DNA of 64,000 nucleotides from SCQX01 sp035720945 (GCA_035720945.1 DASTNK010000058.1:4346-68345); one strand, 5' to 3'. Counted from the stretch's first letter, positions 50,159-62,308 are shown. Numbers and translations are program-made. Notes: generated by a model from the sequence alone, not told the origin.

Positions 50159-51052
50159 ATGACCCGCCCCACTTCCGCCGGCGCGCTGTTCCGCCAGGCC
50201 CTCGCCCAGGAACAACCGCTGCAAGTCATCGGCGCCATCAACGCCAATCATGCACTGCTGGCCAAGCGCGCCGGCTACCGCGCCATCTATCTGTCTGGCG
50301 GTGGCGTGGCCGCCGGCTCGCTGGGCCTGCCCGATCTGGGCATCAACACGCTAGATGACGTGCTGACCGACGTGCGTCGCATCACCGACGTATGCGATGT
50401 GCCGTTGATGGTCGACATCGACACGGGGTTCGGTCCCTCCGCGTTCAATATCGCGCGCACGGTCAAAAGCCTGATCAAGTTCGGCGCCGCGGCCTGCCAC
50501 ATTGAAGACCAGGTGGGCGCCAAGCGTTGCGGCCACCGGCCGGGCAAGGAAATCGTGTCCGCGCCCGAAATGGTTGATCGCGTCAAGGCGGCGGTCGATG
50601 CCCGCACCGATTCCGACTTCTTCATCATCGCCCGCACCGACGCCATCGCGGTCGATGGGGTGGACGCCGCGCTGGAACGGGCTGTCGCCTGCGCCGAAGC
50701 GGGCGCCGACGCCATCTTCGCCGAAGCCTCGTACGACCTGGACACATACCGGCGTTTCACCAAAACGCTGAACGTGCCGGTGCTGGCCAACATCACGGAA
50801 TTCGGCAAGACGCCGCTCTTCACCGTGGAAGAACTCGCGGGCGCGGGCGTGGGCATCGTGCTCTACCCGTTGTCAGCCTTCCGCGCCATGAACAAGGCTG
50901 CGGAAACCGTCTATACCGCCATTCGGCGCGACGGACACCAGAAGAATGTGATCGATATCATGCAGACCCGCGAAGAGCTCTACGATCGCATCGGGTACCA
51001 CGAGTACGAATCCAGGCTGGACGCACTGTTTCAGCAAGGCAAATCCAAATAA
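50159..51052 (+). CDS. prpB: 2-methylisocitrate lyase
   Basis: Splits 2-methylisocitrate into pyruvate and succinate in the methylcitrate cycle for propionyl-CoA. The 297-residue protein has [16 protein letters not shown], the metal-binding DIDTGFG, and the lyase motif [10 protein letters not shown] with the catalytic Cys. It follows mdh by 163 bases of very GC-rich sequence without a clear promoter, and precedes prpC. Confidence 0.96.
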   Translation: MTRPTSAGALFRQALAQEQPLQVIGAINANHALLAKRAGYRAIYLSGGGVAAGSLGLPDLGINTLDDVLTDVRRITDVCDVPLMVDIDTGFGPSAFNIARTVKSLIKFGAAACHIEDQVGAKRCGHRPGKEIVSAPEMVDRVKAAVDARTDSDFFIIARTDAIAVDGVDAALERAVACAEAGADAIFAEASYDLDTYRRFTKTLNVPVLANITEFGKTPLFTVEELAGAGVGIVLYPLSAFRAMNKAAETVYTAIRRDGHQKNVIDIMQTREELYDRIGYHEYESRLDALFQQGKSK

Positions 51053-51070
51053 CCTTTCGGGAGTTCAGTG

Positions 51071-52234
51071 ATGGCAACAACAAGCTCTACAGAAAAAGCC
51101 GCGTTCAAACCCAAGAAATCCGTGGCGCTGTCCGGCGTCGTGGCGGGCAATACCGCACTGTGCACCGTCGGCCGCAGCGGCAACGACCTGCACTACCGCG
51201 GTTATGACATCCTGGACATCGCGGAAACGTGCGAGTTCGAGGAAGTGGCCCATCTGCTCATCCACGGCAAGCTGCCCAACAAAGCGGAGCTCGTCGCATA
51301 CAAGGGAAAACTGCGCCGTTTGCGCGGCCTGCCGGCTCAGTTGCAGGTGGTGCTGGAAGCCCTGCCCGCGGCCAGCCACCCCATGGACGTCATGCGCACG
51401 GCCGCGTCAGTGCTGGGCTGCGTGCTGCCTGAGAAAGACGATCACAACCTGCCGGATGCGCGCGACATCGCCGACCGCCTGATGGCCAGCCTGGGCTCGG
51501 CGCTTCTGTACTGGTACCACTACAGTCACAACGGCCGCGTCATCGACGTGGAAACGTCCGACGACAGCATTGGCGGGCACTTCCTGCATTTGCTGCATGG
51601 CGCCGAACCCTCCGAGGAATGGGTGCGCGCGATGCACACATCGCTCATCCTGTACGCGGAGCACGAATTCAACGCGTCCACCTTCGCCAGTCGCGTCATC
51701 GCGGGCACGGGCTCCGACATGTATTCCGCGATCGCTGGCGGCATCGGCGCGTTGCGCGGCCCCAAGCACGGCGGCGCCAACGAGGTCGCCTTCGAGGTGC
51801 AGAAACGCTACGAGACACCCGACGACGCCGAGGCCGACATCCGCCGCCGCGTCGAGAACAAGGAGGTCATCATCGGTTTCGGCCATCCGGTCTACACGGT
51901 GTCCGACCCGCGCAACAAGATCATCAAGGACGTCGCGCGCAAGCTGTCGAAGAAAGCGCAGAACACCAAGATGTTCGACGTGGCGGAAAGGCTGGAAACG
52001 GTCATGTGGGACATCAAGAAGATGTTCCCCAATCTGGACTGGTTCTCCGCCGTGTCCTACCACATGATGGGCGTGCCCACGGCCATGTTCACGCCGCTGT
52101 TCGTGATCGCGCGCACGGCGGGCTGGTCGGCGCACATCATCGAACAACGCATCGACAACAAGATCATCCGCCCCACGGCGAACTACGTCGGCCCCGAGGA
52201 CCGGAAGTTTGTCGCTCTAGAGAAACGCAAGTAA
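51071..52234 (+). CDS. prpC: 2-methylcitrate synthase
   Basis: Condenses propionyl-CoA with oxaloacetate. The 387-residue citrate-synthase family protein is shorter than GltA. It has [20 protein letters not shown], typical of PrpC, then the catalytic [30 protein letters not shown] and [17 protein letters not shown] 51071 has GGGAG seven bases upstream; a GTG lies directly before it. Located between prpB and prpD. Confidence 0.95.
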   Translation: MATTSSTEKAAFKPKKSVALSGVVAGNTALCTVGRSGNDLHYRGYDILDIAETCEFEEVAHLLIHGKLPNKAELVAYKGKLRRLRGLPAQLQVVLEALPAASHPMDVMRTAASVLGCVLPEKDDHNLPDARDIADRLMASLGSALLYWYHYSHNGRVIDVETSDDSIGGHFLHLLHGAEPSEEWVRAMHTSLILYAEHEFNASTFASRVIAGTGSDMYSAIAGGIGALRGPKHGGANEVAFEVQKRYETPDDAEADIRRRVENKEVIIGFGHPVYTVSDPRNKIIKDVARKLSKKAQNTKMFDVAERLETVMWDIKKMFPNLDWFSAVSYHMMGVPTAMFTPLFVIARTAGWSAHIIEQRIDNKIIRPTANYVGPEDRKFVALEKRK

Positions 52235-52256
52235 CCCCCTGTTCCAGGAAGACCCC

Positions 52257-53708
52257 ATGTCCGCGCCAATTTCCAATATCCGCCCGGCTCCCGACCAGGT
52301 GCTGGTCGACATCGTCGATTACGCTCTCGATTACCAAATCAAGAGCGAACTCGCCTACGAGACTGCCCGCAACTGCCTTATCGACACGCTTGGCTGCGGC
52401 CTCGAAGCGCTGGAATATCCAGCCTGCCGCAAGCTGCTGGGCCCCATCGTGCCCGGCACCATTGTGCCGAACGGCGCCAAGGTACCCGGCACGCAGTTCC
52501 AGCTCGACCCGGTCCAGGCCGCGTTCAACATCGGCGCCATCATCCGCTGGCTTGATTTCAACGATACCTGGCTCGCGGCCGAGTGGGGCCATCCCTCCGA
52601 CAACCTGGGCGGTATTCTCGCCACGGCCGATTGGCTGTCGCGCAATGCCGTCGCCGTCGGCAAGGCGCCACTCACGATGCGCGACGTGCTCACCGGCATG
52701 ATCAAGGCGCACGAAATACAGGGCTGCATCGCGCTCGAGAACTCCTTCAACAAGGTCGGCCTCGATCACGTGGTCCTGGTCAAGGTCGCAACCACGGCCG
52801 TGGTCTCGCAGATGCTGGGGCTCAGCCGCGACGAAACCATCAACGCCGTGTCCCTCGCCTGGGTCGACGGGCAAAGCCTGCGCACCTACCGCCACGCGCC
52901 CAACACAGGTAGCCGCAAGAGCTGGGCGGCGGGCGACGCCACCAGTCGCGCGGTGCGGCTGGCCCTGATCGCCCGTACCGGCGAGATGGGCTACCCCTCG
53001 GTGTTGACCGCCAAGACCTGGGGCTTCTACGATGTGCTGTTCAAAGGCCAGCCGTTCAAGTTCCAGCGCCCCTATGGCAGCTACGTGATGGAGAACGTGC
53101 TGTTCAAGATTTCCTTCCCGGCGGAATTCCACTCGCAAACAGCGGTGGAATGCGCCATGGAATTGCACGAGAAACTCAAGGCCGCGGGCAAGACCACCGA
53201 AGACATCAAGAAGATCACGATACGCACCCACGAGGCCTGCATCCGCATCATCGACAAGAAAGGGCCGCTGAACAACCCGGCTGACCGCGATCACTGCGTG
53301 CAGTACATGGTGGCCGTGCCAATGATCTTCGGGCGCCTGACGGCGGGGGACTACGAAGACAGCATCGCTGTCGATCCGCGCATCGACGCGCTGCGCGACA
53401 AGATGATCTGTGTCGAAGACCCGGCGTTCACCGCCGACTACCACGACCCGGAAAAGCGTTCCATCGCCAACGCGCTCACCGTGGAGTTCAATGACGGTTC
53501 GGCGTTCGACGAACTTGTGTGTGAATACCCGATCGGCCACAAGCGTCGCCGCAAAGACGGTATTCCGTTGCTGGAGGCGAAGTTCCGCACCAATCTGGCG
53601 CGGCAGTTCCCAGCCCGCCAGCAACAGCGCATTCTCGGCGTATCGCTGGATCAGAAGACGCTCGAGGCCATGCCAGTGCATGAATACGTGGATCTGTACG
53701 TCATCTGA
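52257..53708 (+). CDS. prpD: 2-methylcitrate dehydratase PrpD
   Basis: Dehydrates 2-methylcitrate to 2-methyl-cis-aconitate. The 483-residue MmgE/PrpD family protein begins [20 protein letters not shown]. It has [22 protein letters not shown] in the N-terminal all-helical domain and [21 protein letters not shown] in the C-terminal region. It starts 22 bases after prpC with AGGAAG upstream. No acnD or prpF is present, so this cluster uses PrpD with an AcnB-type hydratase. Confidence 0.95.
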   Translation: MSAPISNIRPAPDQVLVDIVDYALDYQIKSELAYETARNCLIDTLGCGLEALEYPACRKLLGPIVPGTIVPNGAKVPGTQFQLDPVQAAFNIGAIIRWLDFNDTWLAAEWGHPSDNLGGILATADWLSRNAVAVGKAPLTMRDVLTGMIKAHEIQGCIALENSFNKVGLDHVVLVKVATTAVVSQMLGLSRDETINAVSLAWVDGQSLRTYRHAPNTGSRKSWAAGDATSRAVRLALIARTGEMGYPSVLTAKTWGFYDVLFKGQPFKFQRPYGSYVMENVLFKISFPAEFHSQTAVECAMELHEKLKAAGKTTEDIKKITIRTHEACIRIIDKKGPLNNPADRDHCVQYMVAVPMIFGRLTAGDYEDSIAVDPRIDALRDKMICVEDPAFTADYHDPEKRSIANALTVEFNDGSAFDELVCEYPIGHKRRRKDGIPLLEAKFRTNLARQFPARQQQRILGVSLDQKTLEAMPVHEYVDLYVI

Positions 53709-53832
53709 GCCTGCAACCTTTCACCAACACCTCTTCACCGACCGTCTTCGGCGCCAGCACGGGCGCACCCAGCCACGGCATGACGCCGGAGACACCCCCA
53801 TCGCGGCGCACCGACACCTTTTCAGCCAGTCA

Positions 53833-54108
53833 ATGAATCCTTCCTTCGAACACGACGCGGCCCACCAACGCATGACTTGCCTGGTAGACGACAGCCTGTC
53901 CGTCCTGGAGTACACCCTCTCGGGCTCGCTGATGACCATCACGCACACAGGGGTACCCACCTCATTGCGCGGGCGGGGTGTCGCGGCGGGATTGACCGGC
54001 TTCGCACTGGATATCGCGCGATGCCGCGGCTGGCGCGTGCGTCCGCTGTGCTCCTACGCCGACGCATTCATCCGGGCACACCCCGAGTACCAGGACCTTC
54101 TGGCCTGA
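53833..54108 (+). CDS. Small GNAT N-acetyltransferase-like protein (YjdJ type)
   Basis: A 91-residue protein of the short GNAT-like group. SLSVLEYTLSGSLMTITHTGV is followed by the acetyl-CoA-binding loop SLRGRGVAAGLTGFALDIARC and LCSYADAFIRAHPEYQDLL. Such proteins are tiny acetyltransferase homologues of unknown target. It lies between prpD and acnB on the same strand, but the acnB control region begins downstream, so it may be the last gene of the prp transcript. An ATG at 53833 starts it; the ribosome-binding site is weak. Confidence 0.82.
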   Translation: MNPSFEHDAAHQRMTCLVDDSLSVLEYTLSGSLMTITHTGVPTSLRGRGVAAGLTGFALDIARCRGWRVRPLCSYADAFIRAHPEYQDLLA

Positions 54109-54150
54109 CGGGCGGCACCAGGCCTGATGCGATGATGTTCCGATTTTTTA

Positions 54151-54178
54151 GTCTTATATAAGATATAATACATAAGAC
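54151..54178. promoter_or_regulatory. Predicted GntR operator and promoter upstream of acnB
   Basis: The same perfect 12-bp palindrome as before mdh, TCTTATATAAGA (54152-54163), directly abuts a perfect -10 TATAAT (54164-54169). A further ATAAGAC lies at 54172-54178. Repressor bound here would cover the -35/-10 spacer. The -35 itself is poor (around 54139-54146). Confidence 0.7.
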
Positions 54179-54252
54179 ATATACACCCCGTCACCCGTGT
54201 CTCCACCCGCCGCGGGCGTCGGCTTTTCAACACTGTTCCGAGGTTTCCCTCC

Positions 54253-56838
54253 ATGCTCGAAAACTACCGCCAGCACGTCGCCGAACGTGCAGCCCTGGGC
54301 ATTCCCCCGCTGCCGCTCACCGCGCAACAGACCGCCGACGTCATCGAATTGCTCAAGAACCCGCCGGCCGGCGAAGAAGCCTTTCTGCTGGATCTGATCA
54401 CCCATCGCGTGCCGGCGGGCGTCGACGACGCCGCCAAGGTCAAGGCGTCGTATCTGGCGGCGCTGGCGCTGGGCAAGGAAACCTGCGCGCTCATCTCTGC
54501 GGAACAGGCCACGCGGCTGCTGGGCACCATGCTGGGCGGCTACAACATCAGCCCCTTGATCGAACTGCTCGACCACCCCGCCATGGGCCCGGTCGCCGCC
54601 GAAGGCCTCAAACACACTTTGCTGGTTTTCGATGCCTTCCACGACATCAAGGAAAAGGCCGACAAGGGCAATGCGAACGCCAAAGCCGTGGTGCAAAGCT
54701 GGGCTGACGCCGAATGGTTCACCAGCCGCCCGGAAGTGCCGGAAAGCCTCACGATCACAGTGTTCAAGGTCACGGGGGAAACCAATACCGACGACTTGTC
54801 ACCCGCCCCTGACGCATGGAGCCGGCCGGATATTCCGCTGCACGCCCTGGCCATGCTGAAAAACCCCCGCCCCGGCATCGAACCGGAAGAGCCCGGCAAG
54901 ACCGGCCCGATGAAGTTCCTGGAAAACCTGAAAAGCAAAGGCCACCTCGTTGCCTACGTGGGCGACGTGGTGGGAACGGGCTCGTCGCGCAAATCGGCGA
55001 CCAATTCGGTCTTGTGGCTCACAGGCGAAGACATCCCCTTCGTGCCCAACAAGCGTTTCGGCGGGGTGTGCCTGGGCGGCAAAATCGCCCCGATCTTCTA
55101 CAACACCATGGAAGACTCCGGCGCGCTGCCCATCGAGCTCGATGTCTCGAGCATGAATATGGGCGATGTGGTCGAACTGCGCCCATATGAAGGGCGCGCA
55201 CTGAAGAATGGCGCGGTGATCGCCGAATTCCAGCTCAAGTCCGACGTGCTGCTCGACGAGGCACGCGCCGGCGGACGCATCCCGCTGATCATTGGCCGCG
55301 GGCTCACCGCCCGGGCACGCGAAGCCCTGGGCCTGCCTCCGTCCACGCTATTCCGTCTGCCCAAGGATCCGGCATCATCGGGTAAAGGCTTCACGCTCGC
55401 CCAGAAGATGGTGGGACGTGCATGCGGACTACCCGAAGGCCAGGGCGTGCGTCCCGACACCTACTGCGAGCCGCGCATGACCTCGGTGGGCAGCCAGGAC
55501 ACCACCGGCCCCATGACCCGGGACGAACTCAAAGACCTGGCCTGCCTGGGCTTTTCGGCCGATCTGGTGATGCAGTCGTTCTGCCACACAGCCGCCTACC
55601 CCAAGCCGGTCGACGTCAAGACCCATCACGAACTACCCGCGTTCATCAGCACGCGCGGCGGTGTCGCACTGCGCCCGGGCGACGGCATCATCCACTCCTG
55701 GCTCAACCGCATGCTGCTGCCGGATACCGTTGGCACGGGCGGTGACTCGCACACCCGCTTCCCCATCGGCATCAGCTTTCCGGCCGGCTCGGGGCTGGTC
55801 GCCTTCGCGGCCGCAACCGGCGTGATGCCGCTGGATATGCCGGAATCGGTGCTGGTGCGCTTCAAGGGCACTATGCAACCCGGCGTCACGCTGCGCGACC
55901 TGGTCAACGCCATTCCGCTCTACGCCATCAAGCAAGGCCTGCTCACCGTTGAAAAACAAGGCAAGAAGAACATCTTCTCGGGCCGCATCATCGAAATCGA
56001 GGGCCTGCCCGACCTGAAGATCGAACAGGCTTTCGAACTGACCGACGCCTCGGCCGAGCGTTCGGCGGCGGGTTGCACCGTGCGCCTGAACAAAGAGCCC
56101 ATCATCGAATATATCAACAGCAACATCACGCTGCTGAAGTGGATGATCGCCAACGGCTACGAAGACGAGCGCACCCTGGGCCGCCGCATCAAGGCCATGC
56201 AGGCCTGGCTGGACAACCCCCAGCTGCTGGAACCCGACGCCGACGCCGAATACGCCGCCGTCATCGAGATCGACCTGGCGGACGTGCATGAACCCATCGT
56301 GGCGTGCCCGAACGACCCGGACGACGTCAAGACGCTGTCCGAAGTCGCCGGCACGGCGATCGATGAAGTGTTCATCGGCAGTTGCATGACGAACATCGGC
56401 CATTTCCGCGCCGCGTCCCGTCTTCTGGAAGGCAAGCGTGACATCCCGTCCCGCCTGTGGGTGGCGCCGCCCACCAAGATGGACCAGAAGCAGCTGACCG
56501 AGGAAGGCCATTACGGAATCCTGGGCAGTGCCGGGGCGCGCATGGAGATGCCGGGCTGCTCGCTGTGCATGGGCAACCAGGCCCAGGTGCGGGAAGGCGC
56601 CACCGTCATGTCCACGAGCACGCGCAACTTCCCCAACCGCCTGGGAAAGAACGCCAATGTGTTCCTGGGCTCGGCGGAGCTCGCCGCGATCTGTTCACGT
56701 CTGGGCCGCATCCCGTCCCGGGAGGAATACATGGCCGAGATGGGCGTGCTGCAGCGCGATAGCGACCGGATCTACCGCTACATGAACTTCGACCAGATCG
56801 AGGATTTCCGGGAGATCGCCGACTCCGTGGGGGTGTAG
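54253..56838 (+). CDS. acnB: Aconitate hydratase B / 2-methylisocitrate dehydratase
   Basis: Interconverts citrate and isocitrate through a [4Fe-4S] cluster; AcnB also hydrates 2-methyl-cis-aconitate in the methylcitrate cycle. The 861-residue protein begins [20 protein letters not shown] and has the HEAT-like N-terminal domain special to Acn[26 protein letters not shown]-independent [20 protein letters not shown] and [14 protein letters not shown] supply the cluster cysteines. A GntR-type operator lies about 100 bases upstream. Confidence 0.95.
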   Translation: MLENYRQHVAERAALGIPPLPLTAQQTADVIELLKNPPAGEEAFLLDLITHRVPAGVDDAAKVKASYLAALALGKETCALISAEQATRLLGTMLGGYNISPLIELLDHPAMGPVAAEGLKHTLLVFDAFHDIKEKADKGNANAKAVVQSWADAEWFTSRPEVPESLTITVFKVTGETNTDDLSPAPDAWSRPDIPLHALAMLKNPRPGIEPEEPGKTGPMKFLENLKSKGHLVAYVGDVVGTGSSRKSATNSVLWLTGEDIPFVPNKRFGGVCLGGKIAPIFYNTMEDSGALPIELDVSSMNMGDVVELRPYEGRALKNGAVIAEFQLKSDVLLDEARAGGRIPLIIGRGLTARAREALGLPPSTLFRLPKDPASSGKGFTLAQKMVGRACGLPEGQGVRPDTYCEPRMTSVGSQDTTGPMTRDELKDLACLGFSADLVMQSFCHTAAYPKPVDVKTHHELPAFISTRGGVALRPGDGIIHSWLNRMLLPDTVGTGGDSHTRFPIGISFPAGSGLVAFAAATGVMPLDMPESVLVRFKGTMQPGVTLRDLVNAIPLYAIKQGLLTVEKQGKKNIFSGRIIEIEGLPDLKIEQAFELTDASAERSAAGCTVRLNKEPIIEYINSNITLLKWMIANGYEDERTLGRRIKAMQAWLDNPQLLEPDADAEYAAVIEIDLADVHEPIVACPNDPDDVKTLSEVAGTAIDEVFIGSCMTNIGHFRAASRLLEGKRDIPSRLWVAPPTKMDQKQLTEEGHYGILGSAGARMEMPGCSLCMGNQAQVREGATVMSTSTRNFPNRLGKNANVFLGSAELAAICSRLGRIPSREEYMAEMGVLQRDSDRIYRYMNFDQIEDFREIADSVGV

Positions 56839-56998
56839 GAACCCCCGCATACCGTGCGGACTCATCACCACACGGACTCCGAACCGGCCTAAAATAGCAG
56901 GCGACATTGCCCTCGCGGGCACCGGCCGCGCACCGCCGCGGCCGAGTCCGCTTCGCGTCGACGCACGTTTCACGGCCATCAATCCCACGGAGTCCGTC

Positions 56999-59701
56999 AT
57001 GCCGCACAACACTTTCAACACCCTCAAGTCGTTCAAGATCGGCGGAAAATCCGCGAACTTCCATTCGCTGCCCGAGCTGGGCCGAACGCTGGGTGTCGAT
57101 GTGGCACGCCTGCCGGTGTCGCTGCGCATCGTGCTGGAATCGGTGCTGCGCAACTGCGATGGCCAAAAGGTCACTGAAACCCACGTCCGGCAGCTCGCCA
57201 ACTGGAAGCCTCGGGCCAAACGCTCCGAGGAAATCCCATTCGTGGTGTCGCGCGTCGTGCTGCAGGACTTCACCGGCGTGCCCCTGCTCGCCGACATCGC
57301 CGCCATGCGCTCCGTCGCGGCGCGCATGGGCAAAGATCCAAAACGCATCGAACCCATGGTGCCCGTCGACCTGGTGGTCGACCACTCGGTGATGATCGAC
57401 TTCTTCGGCACCCAGCGCGCGCTGGGGCAGAACATGGCCCTGGAATTCCAGCGCAACCAGGAACGGTACCAATTCCTGAAATGGGGCATGCAGGCGTTCG
57501 ACACGTTTGGCGTCGTGCCGCCGGGGTTCGGCATCGTCCACCAGGTCAACCTCGAACATCTGGCGCGCGGCGTGCACCATGACAAGGCCAACAACCTGTA
57601 CTACCCGGATACATTGGTCGGCACCGACAGCCACACCACCATGATCAACGGCATCGGCGTGGTCGGCTGGGGCGTGGGCGGCATCGAGGCCGAAGCGGGC
57701 ATGCTGGGCCAGCCGGTCTACATCCTCACGCCCGACGTCGTCGGCGTCGAACTCACGGGCGAACTACGCGGCGGCGTCACGGCCACCGACCTGGTGCTCA
57801 CCGTGACCGAACTGCTGCGCAAGCAGAAAGTCGTCGGCAAGTTCGTCGAGTTCTGTGGGCCGGGCACCTCCAGCCTGTCCGTCACCGACCGCGCCACCAT
57901 CGGCAACATGTCGCCCGAATATGGCGCCACCATGGGCTTTTTCCCGGTCGACGACCGCACCATCGAATATTTCAAGGGCACTGGCCGCACCAAGCAGGAA
58001 ATCGATGCGCTCAAGGCGTATTTCAAGGCGCAAGGGCTGTACGGCATCCCCAACGCGAGGGACATCGACTACTCCCAGGTCGTCACACTTGATCTTTCCA
58101 CGGTGACACCCTCTCTGGCCGGGCCCAAGCGCCCCCAGGATCGCATCGAGCTCGGCAACGTGAAACGCAAGTTCACCGAACTCTTCTCCGAGCACTCCAC
58201 CAACGGTTTCAGCCAGCCCCCCGAAAAGCTCAACGAAGTCTTCACCACCAGCGCGGGCACCCAGGTCAAGAACGGCGACATCCTCATTGCCGCCATCACA
58301 TCATGCACCAACACCTCCAACCCCAGCGTCCTGCTGGCGGCGGGCCTGATGGCCAAGAAGGCGGTCGAGGCGGGCCTGAAGATACCGCCGCACATCAAGA
58401 CGTCGCTGGCGCCGGGTTCCCGCGTTGTCACCCATTACCTTGAAAAGACCGGTCTGCTGCCCTATCTGCAAAAACTGGGATTCAACGTGGCCGCCTACGG
58501 CTGCACCACCTGCATCGGCAACGCCGGCGACCTCACTCCGGATCTGAACGAGGCCATCAACCAGCATGGGCTGGTATGCGCGGCCGTGCTGTCGGGCAAC
58601 CGCAACTTCGAAGCGCGCATCCATCCCAACATCAAAGCCAATTTCCTGGGCTCCCCGCCTCTTGTCCTGGCGTATGCGCTGGCCGGAACCATGCTGCGCG
58701 ACCTCATGACCGAGCCGGTCGGCAAGGGCCGGCATGGCGACGTGTGGCTGGGCGACATCTGGCCGTCCAATGCCGAAGTCCGGGCGCTGCTCAACCAGGC
58801 CCTCGACCCGGAAGCCTTCCGCGCCAATTACGGCGAAATCCGCACCAACCCCGGCAAACTCTGGAAGGCCATCGACGGCGTCACGGGTGATGTCTACAAC
58901 TGGCCAACATCCACTTACATCGCCGAGCCCCCGTTCTTCGAAGGCTTCGGCATGCGGCCAGCCCCCATGCCAGCCATCAACGGCGCCCATGCCCTGGCCG
59001 TGTTCGGCGACTCCGTCACCACCGACCATATCTCCCCCGCGGGCTCGATCAAGGAATCCTCGCCGGCCGGCCGCTGGCTGCAGGCCAATGGCGTCGCCAA
59101 AAAAGACTTCAACAGCTACGGTTCGCGGCGCGGCAATCACGAAATCATGATGCGCGGCACTTTCGCCAACGTGCGCATCAAGAACCTGATGTTGCCGCCC
59201 AATGCCGACGGCAGCCGCTATGAAGGCGGTGAAACGCTGCACCAGCCTGATGGCGAGCGCTTGTCCATCTACGACGCCGCCATGCGCTACATCAACGAAG
59301 GCAAGTCCACGGTCGTGTTCGGCGGCGAAGAATACGGCACGGGGTCCTCTCGCGACTGGGCGGCCAAAGGCACACAGCTTCTGGGCGTGCGCGCCGTGAT
59401 CGCCCGCAGCTTCGAACGCATCCACCGCAGCAACCTGATCGGCATGGGGGTGTTGCCTCTGCAGTTCCAGGGCAATGATTCCGTCGATTCGCTGGGTATC
59501 TCCGGCGACGAAACCTACGACATCTCGGGCATCGAAAACGGCATGAAACCCCAGCAAGAGGTCACGCTGACCATACACCGCAAAAACGGCGAGTCCATCC
59601 GGGTGCGCACGCTGCTGCGCATCGACACCGACACCGAGGTGGACTACTACCAGCACGGTGGCATCCTGCCCTACGTCCTGCGCGAGTTGCTGGCCGCATG
59701 A
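56999..59701 (+). CDS. acnA: Aconitate hydratase A
   Basis: Second aconitase, 900 residues, of the monomeric IRP/AcnA type. It begins [20 protein letters not shown] and has the cluster cysteines in [17 protein letters not shown] and [15 protein letters not shown], plus [21 protein letters not shown] and the swivel-domain [18 protein letters not shown]. It follows acnB by 160 bases with no operator of the mdh/acnB type. AcnA is often the stress-stable isozyme. Confidence 0.96.
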   Translation: MPHNTFNTLKSFKIGGKSANFHSLPELGRTLGVDVARLPVSLRIVLESVLRNCDGQKVTETHVRQLANWKPRAKRSEEIPFVVSRVVLQDFTGVPLLADIAAMRSVAARMGKDPKRIEPMVPVDLVVDHSVMIDFFGTQRALGQNMALEFQRNQERYQFLKWGMQAFDTFGVVPPGFGIVHQVNLEHLARGVHHDKANNLYYPDTLVGTDSHTTMINGIGVVGWGVGGIEAEAGMLGQPVYILTPDVVGVELTGELRGGVTATDLVLTVTELLRKQKVVGKFVEFCGPGTSSLSVTDRATIGNMSPEYGATMGFFPVDDRTIEYFKGTGRTKQEIDALKAYFKAQGLYGIPNARDIDYSQVVTLDLSTVTPSLAGPKRPQDRIELGNVKRKFTELFSEHSTNGFSQPPEKLNEVFTTSAGTQVKNGDILIAAITSCTNTSNPSVLLAAGLMAKKAVEAGLKIPPHIKTSLAPGSRVVTHYLEKTGLLPYLQKLGFNVAAYGCTTCIGNAGDLTPDLNEAINQHGLVCAAVLSGNRNFEARIHPNIKANFLGSPPLVLAYALAGTMLRDLMTEPVGKGRHGDVWLGDIWPSNAEVRALLNQALDPEAFRANYGEIRTNPGKLWKAIDGVTGDVYNWPTSTYIAEPPFFEGFGMRPAPMPAINGAHALAVFGDSVTTDHISPAGSIKESSPAGRWLQANGVAKKDFNSYGSRRGNHEIMMRGTFANVRIKNLMLPPNADGSRYEGGETLHQPDGERLSIYDAAMRYINEGKSTVVFGGEEYGTGSSRDWAAKGTQLLGVRAVIARSFERIHRSNLIGMGVLPLQFQGNDSVDSLGISGDETYDISGIENGMKPQQEVTLTIHRKNGESIRVRTLLRIDTDTEVDYYQHGGILPYVLRELLAA

Positions 59702-59842
59702 TGCGGAGCCGGGCGGGCGGTCCGAACACCCCGCCCCCCGGCGTACGGAAAGTGTGTTGCGCGGCATCCAGCGGTACACTAAGAGGTTTCACGACGACAG
59801 TGCCCTCGCGCGCGGTCGCCACGCTTCACTTTGCCCACGACC

Positions 59843-61048
59843 ATGCCCCGAACCCCGCCTTCCAGCCCATCCCGCCTGTCGCGCGACGCCCAGCACCTGA
59901 TTTCCCTGACGGAGTCCCTGGCACTGTCAGGATGCCGCCTTGAGGACACCTATTGGGAGAATCTGCTTGGCCAGCACCTGACCAAGCTGCTGCGGGGGCG
60001 CCGAAACAAACACATCGAGTCCGTGCTCGAGTACCTGCTGGACAACAATCTCAACGCATACGAGATTCTGGTCGAGCAGGCGGAAACCTTTTCGGAATCC
60101 ATCACGCTGTCGGTCGGTGACCGTGACTACGACGTGTTGCTCATCTCGGCGCCGCTGGTGGCCTGGACACGCTATCAGATCCCGGGAGGCGTTCTCGAGG
60201 CCAATGCGCAAACCGCTCTGGCATCGAAACTGCTGGCGTGCGTGGCGGCACCGGGTGCCCGGCTCGCCCTCATACCCGAACTGGTCGGCTTCGAACAAAT
60301 GCCCCGCACCTTCCAGGAAACCTGGGTATGGGCCCATCGCCTCGGGCTGGCGGCGCTGGATGCCAAAACCGAACCCTGCGACATCCACAAGACGGAAGAC
60401 TCCGAAGGCATGCTGGCCGACGCGCGCTTTCTCGTGGGCGCCATCGTGGTGCCCCAGGGTGCTCCGCTGTTCCGCTGGCAAGCCGACGCGCCCGACACGC
60501 CGACACGCGAACAATGCCTGCAGGCATGGACCCATGAATGCGCCGAGACACTGGGTACCCTGTTCACGGGATGTACGCTCGAATACATGCTGCCCGACGC
60601 CTACTACGTGAACAGCCGTGAAGCCGATCGACGCGTGCGCCCGCTGGCACTCAGGGCCGCGGTCACATGGCTGCACACCGCGGTGGGGCTTCCGCCATCC
60701 GACGTCCGCGCCACAATCGTGGGCTGCGGCGATTCGGTGCCTGAAGAATTCCGTGTCGGTTTCAGCACCCGCCAAAGCAACGACGTGATCTACGGATGCG
60801 TCTGGCCGGTGTTGAGCAAGGAAGAGTCGCTGACCGATAGTTCCGACACTGCCCAGGCCGACACACCGGATCAGATCGCCGCCCTGCTCAAGGAGCTCGG
60901 CGTGCAGGATATCCGCCGCTTGCCAGGCATCCAACCCGCGGAATACTGTGACGACTGCGGTGCGCCCTATTTTCCCAATCCGCTGGGCGAAATGCAGCAC
61001 CCGGAAATCCCCGACGAGGTTGACCTCAATCCGGTCCACTTTCATTGA
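59843..61048 (+). CDS. DUF2863-like protein of unknown function
   Basis: A 401-residue protein I recognise as resembling DUF2863, a Burkholderiales-restricted family without known function. Visible features are a basic N-terminus, LLRGRRNKHIESVLEYLLDNN, a central alpha/beta region, and near the C-terminus YCDDCGAPYFPNPLGEMQHPE. The latter has a CxxC pair that may bind metal, followed by an acidic tail. The start is ATG 59843; TTG 59831 would add four residues. It precedes earP on the same strand with about 55 bases between. Confidence 0.72.
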   Translation: MPRTPPSSPSRLSRDAQHLISLTESLALSGCRLEDTYWENLLGQHLTKLLRGRRNKHIESVLEYLLDNNLNAYEILVEQAETFSESITLSVGDRDYDVLLISAPLVAWTRYQIPGGVLEANAQTALASKLLACVAAPGARLALIPELVGFEQMPRTFQETWVWAHRLGLAALDAKTEPCDIHKTEDSEGMLADARFLVGAIVVPQGAPLFRWQADAPDTPTREQCLQAWTHECAETLGTLFTGCTLEYMLPDAYYVNSREADRRVRPLALRAAVTWLHTAVGLPPSDVRATIVGCGDSVPEEFRVGFSTRQSNDVIYGCVWPVLSKEESLTDSSDTAQADTPDQIAALLKELGVQDIRRLPGIQPAEYCDDCGAPYFPNPLGEMQHPEIPDEVDLNPVHFH

Positions 61049-61103
61049 TGGCCCGTTGAGCCGGATTCGACACACAGCTCGATCAAGCGAAACCCCCGAC
61101 ACC

Positions 61104-62222
61104 GTGCCCGCATCCCCCGGCATCGATCTGTTCTGCCGTGTCGTCGACAATTTCGGCGACATCGGCGTCTGCTGGCGTCTGGCGCGGCAGCTCGGCACCC
61201 TGACGGGCACGGGCCACATCCGCCTCTGGGTGGACGACTTGGGCTCATTCAAACGGATTCAGCCAGGTGTGGACGCTCTGGCCGATAAACAGGTTCTAGC
61301 TGGCGTCGAAATCATCCATTGGACCGCCCCCGCGCCCGACCTCGCGCCCCGGGACGTTGTCATCGAGGCCTTCGCCTGCGACCCGCCCGCTACGTTCATC
61401 CAACGCATGAAACAAGGGCGTCACGCCTGGATCGACCTGGAGTACCTCAGTGCCGAACCCTGGATAGAGAGTTGTCACGCACGGCCTTCCAGACAGCCGG
61501 ACGGCATGATCAAGTCGTTCTTTTTCCCCGGATTCACACCAGCCAGCGGTGGACTGCTGCGCGAAGACGGACTGCTCGATCAGCGCGATCGATGGCTGTC
61601 TGAGCCGAACCTCCGCTGGCGCCTGCTGCGCGATATCGGGCTTTCAGCGTCACATATTTCGCAACTGGAGGCGGGTGGCTTCCAGGCATTCCTGTTCTGC
61701 TATCAGCACGCGCCCACCGGCGCCTTGATCCAGGCTCTGGAGCAGCTCGGGCGCCCGGGCGTGATCATTGTTCCGGAGGGCGTGGCGCCCGATCTGCCCG
61801 GATCCGGCGCTGGCATGATTCACGTGCAGAGAATCCCGTTTGTGGACCAGGATGGCTTCGACCGCCTGCTCTGGAGCAGCGATCTGAACCTCGTGCGCGG
61901 CGAGGATTCCCTGGTGCGCGCCACGTGGGCAGGCAAACCCCTGATCTGGCACATCTACCCCCAGGAAGAACAAACCCACATGACCAAGCTCGAGGCCTGG
62001 CTGGGCTTGTCAAACTATCCAGCGCGGTCCGCCACCACCATGCGCGCCTGGAACAGAGGCGACGCCGACTTGGTTCGTGAAAATCTGCAGGCCCTGCTGC
62101 AACCACCCGCTTGGCGGGAGTGGTGCGACGCCTGCGGCCAGCGAGCACGGGTTCTGGCGAAACACCCCGGCCTCGCTCAATCTCTTCTCGACTACTGCGC
62201 AAAACAGCTGCAAACAGGTTAG
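61104..62222 (+). CDS. earP: EF-P arginine rhamnosyltransferase EarP
   Basis: Adds rhamnose from dTDP-beta-L-rhamnose to Arg32 of elongation factor P, activating it to rescue ribosomes at polyproline. The 372-residue GT-B protein begins [20 protein letters not shown], where Asp15 and Asp19 match catalytic positions. [25 protein letters not shown] carries the nucleotide-sugar Glu. GTG 61104 is the probable start. It lies directly upstream of efp, as in other EarP genomes. Confidence 0.94.
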   Translation: MPASPGIDLFCRVVDNFGDIGVCWRLARQLGTLTGTGHIRLWVDDLGSFKRIQPGVDALADKQVLAGVEIIHWTAPAPDLAPRDVVIEAFACDPPATFIQRMKQGRHAWIDLEYLSAEPWIESCHARPSRQPDGMIKSFFFPGFTPASGGLLREDGLLDQRDRWLSEPNLRWRLLRDIGLSASHISQLEAGGFQAFLFCYQHAPTGALIQALEQLGRPGVIIVPEGVAPDLPGSGAGMIHVQRIPFVDQDGFDRLLWSSDLNLVRGEDSLVRATWAGKPLIWHIYPQEEQTHMTKLEAWLGLSNYPARSATTMRAWNRGDADLVRENLQALLQPPAWREWCDACGQRARVLAKHPGLAQSLLDYCAKQLQTG

Positions 62223-62308
62223 AATACCGGGTTTTGCACGTTTACGCTTTGCCAAGCCGGCTCGCACCTTTGCTTTTGGCGAAGCCCATTGCATGGAGCA
62301 CTCCAATG

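Noticed and set aside
52164..53681. 505-codon minus-strand open frame opposite prpD
   Set aside because: PrpD on the plus strand is unambiguous; the antisense frame has no motif and an unusual composition.
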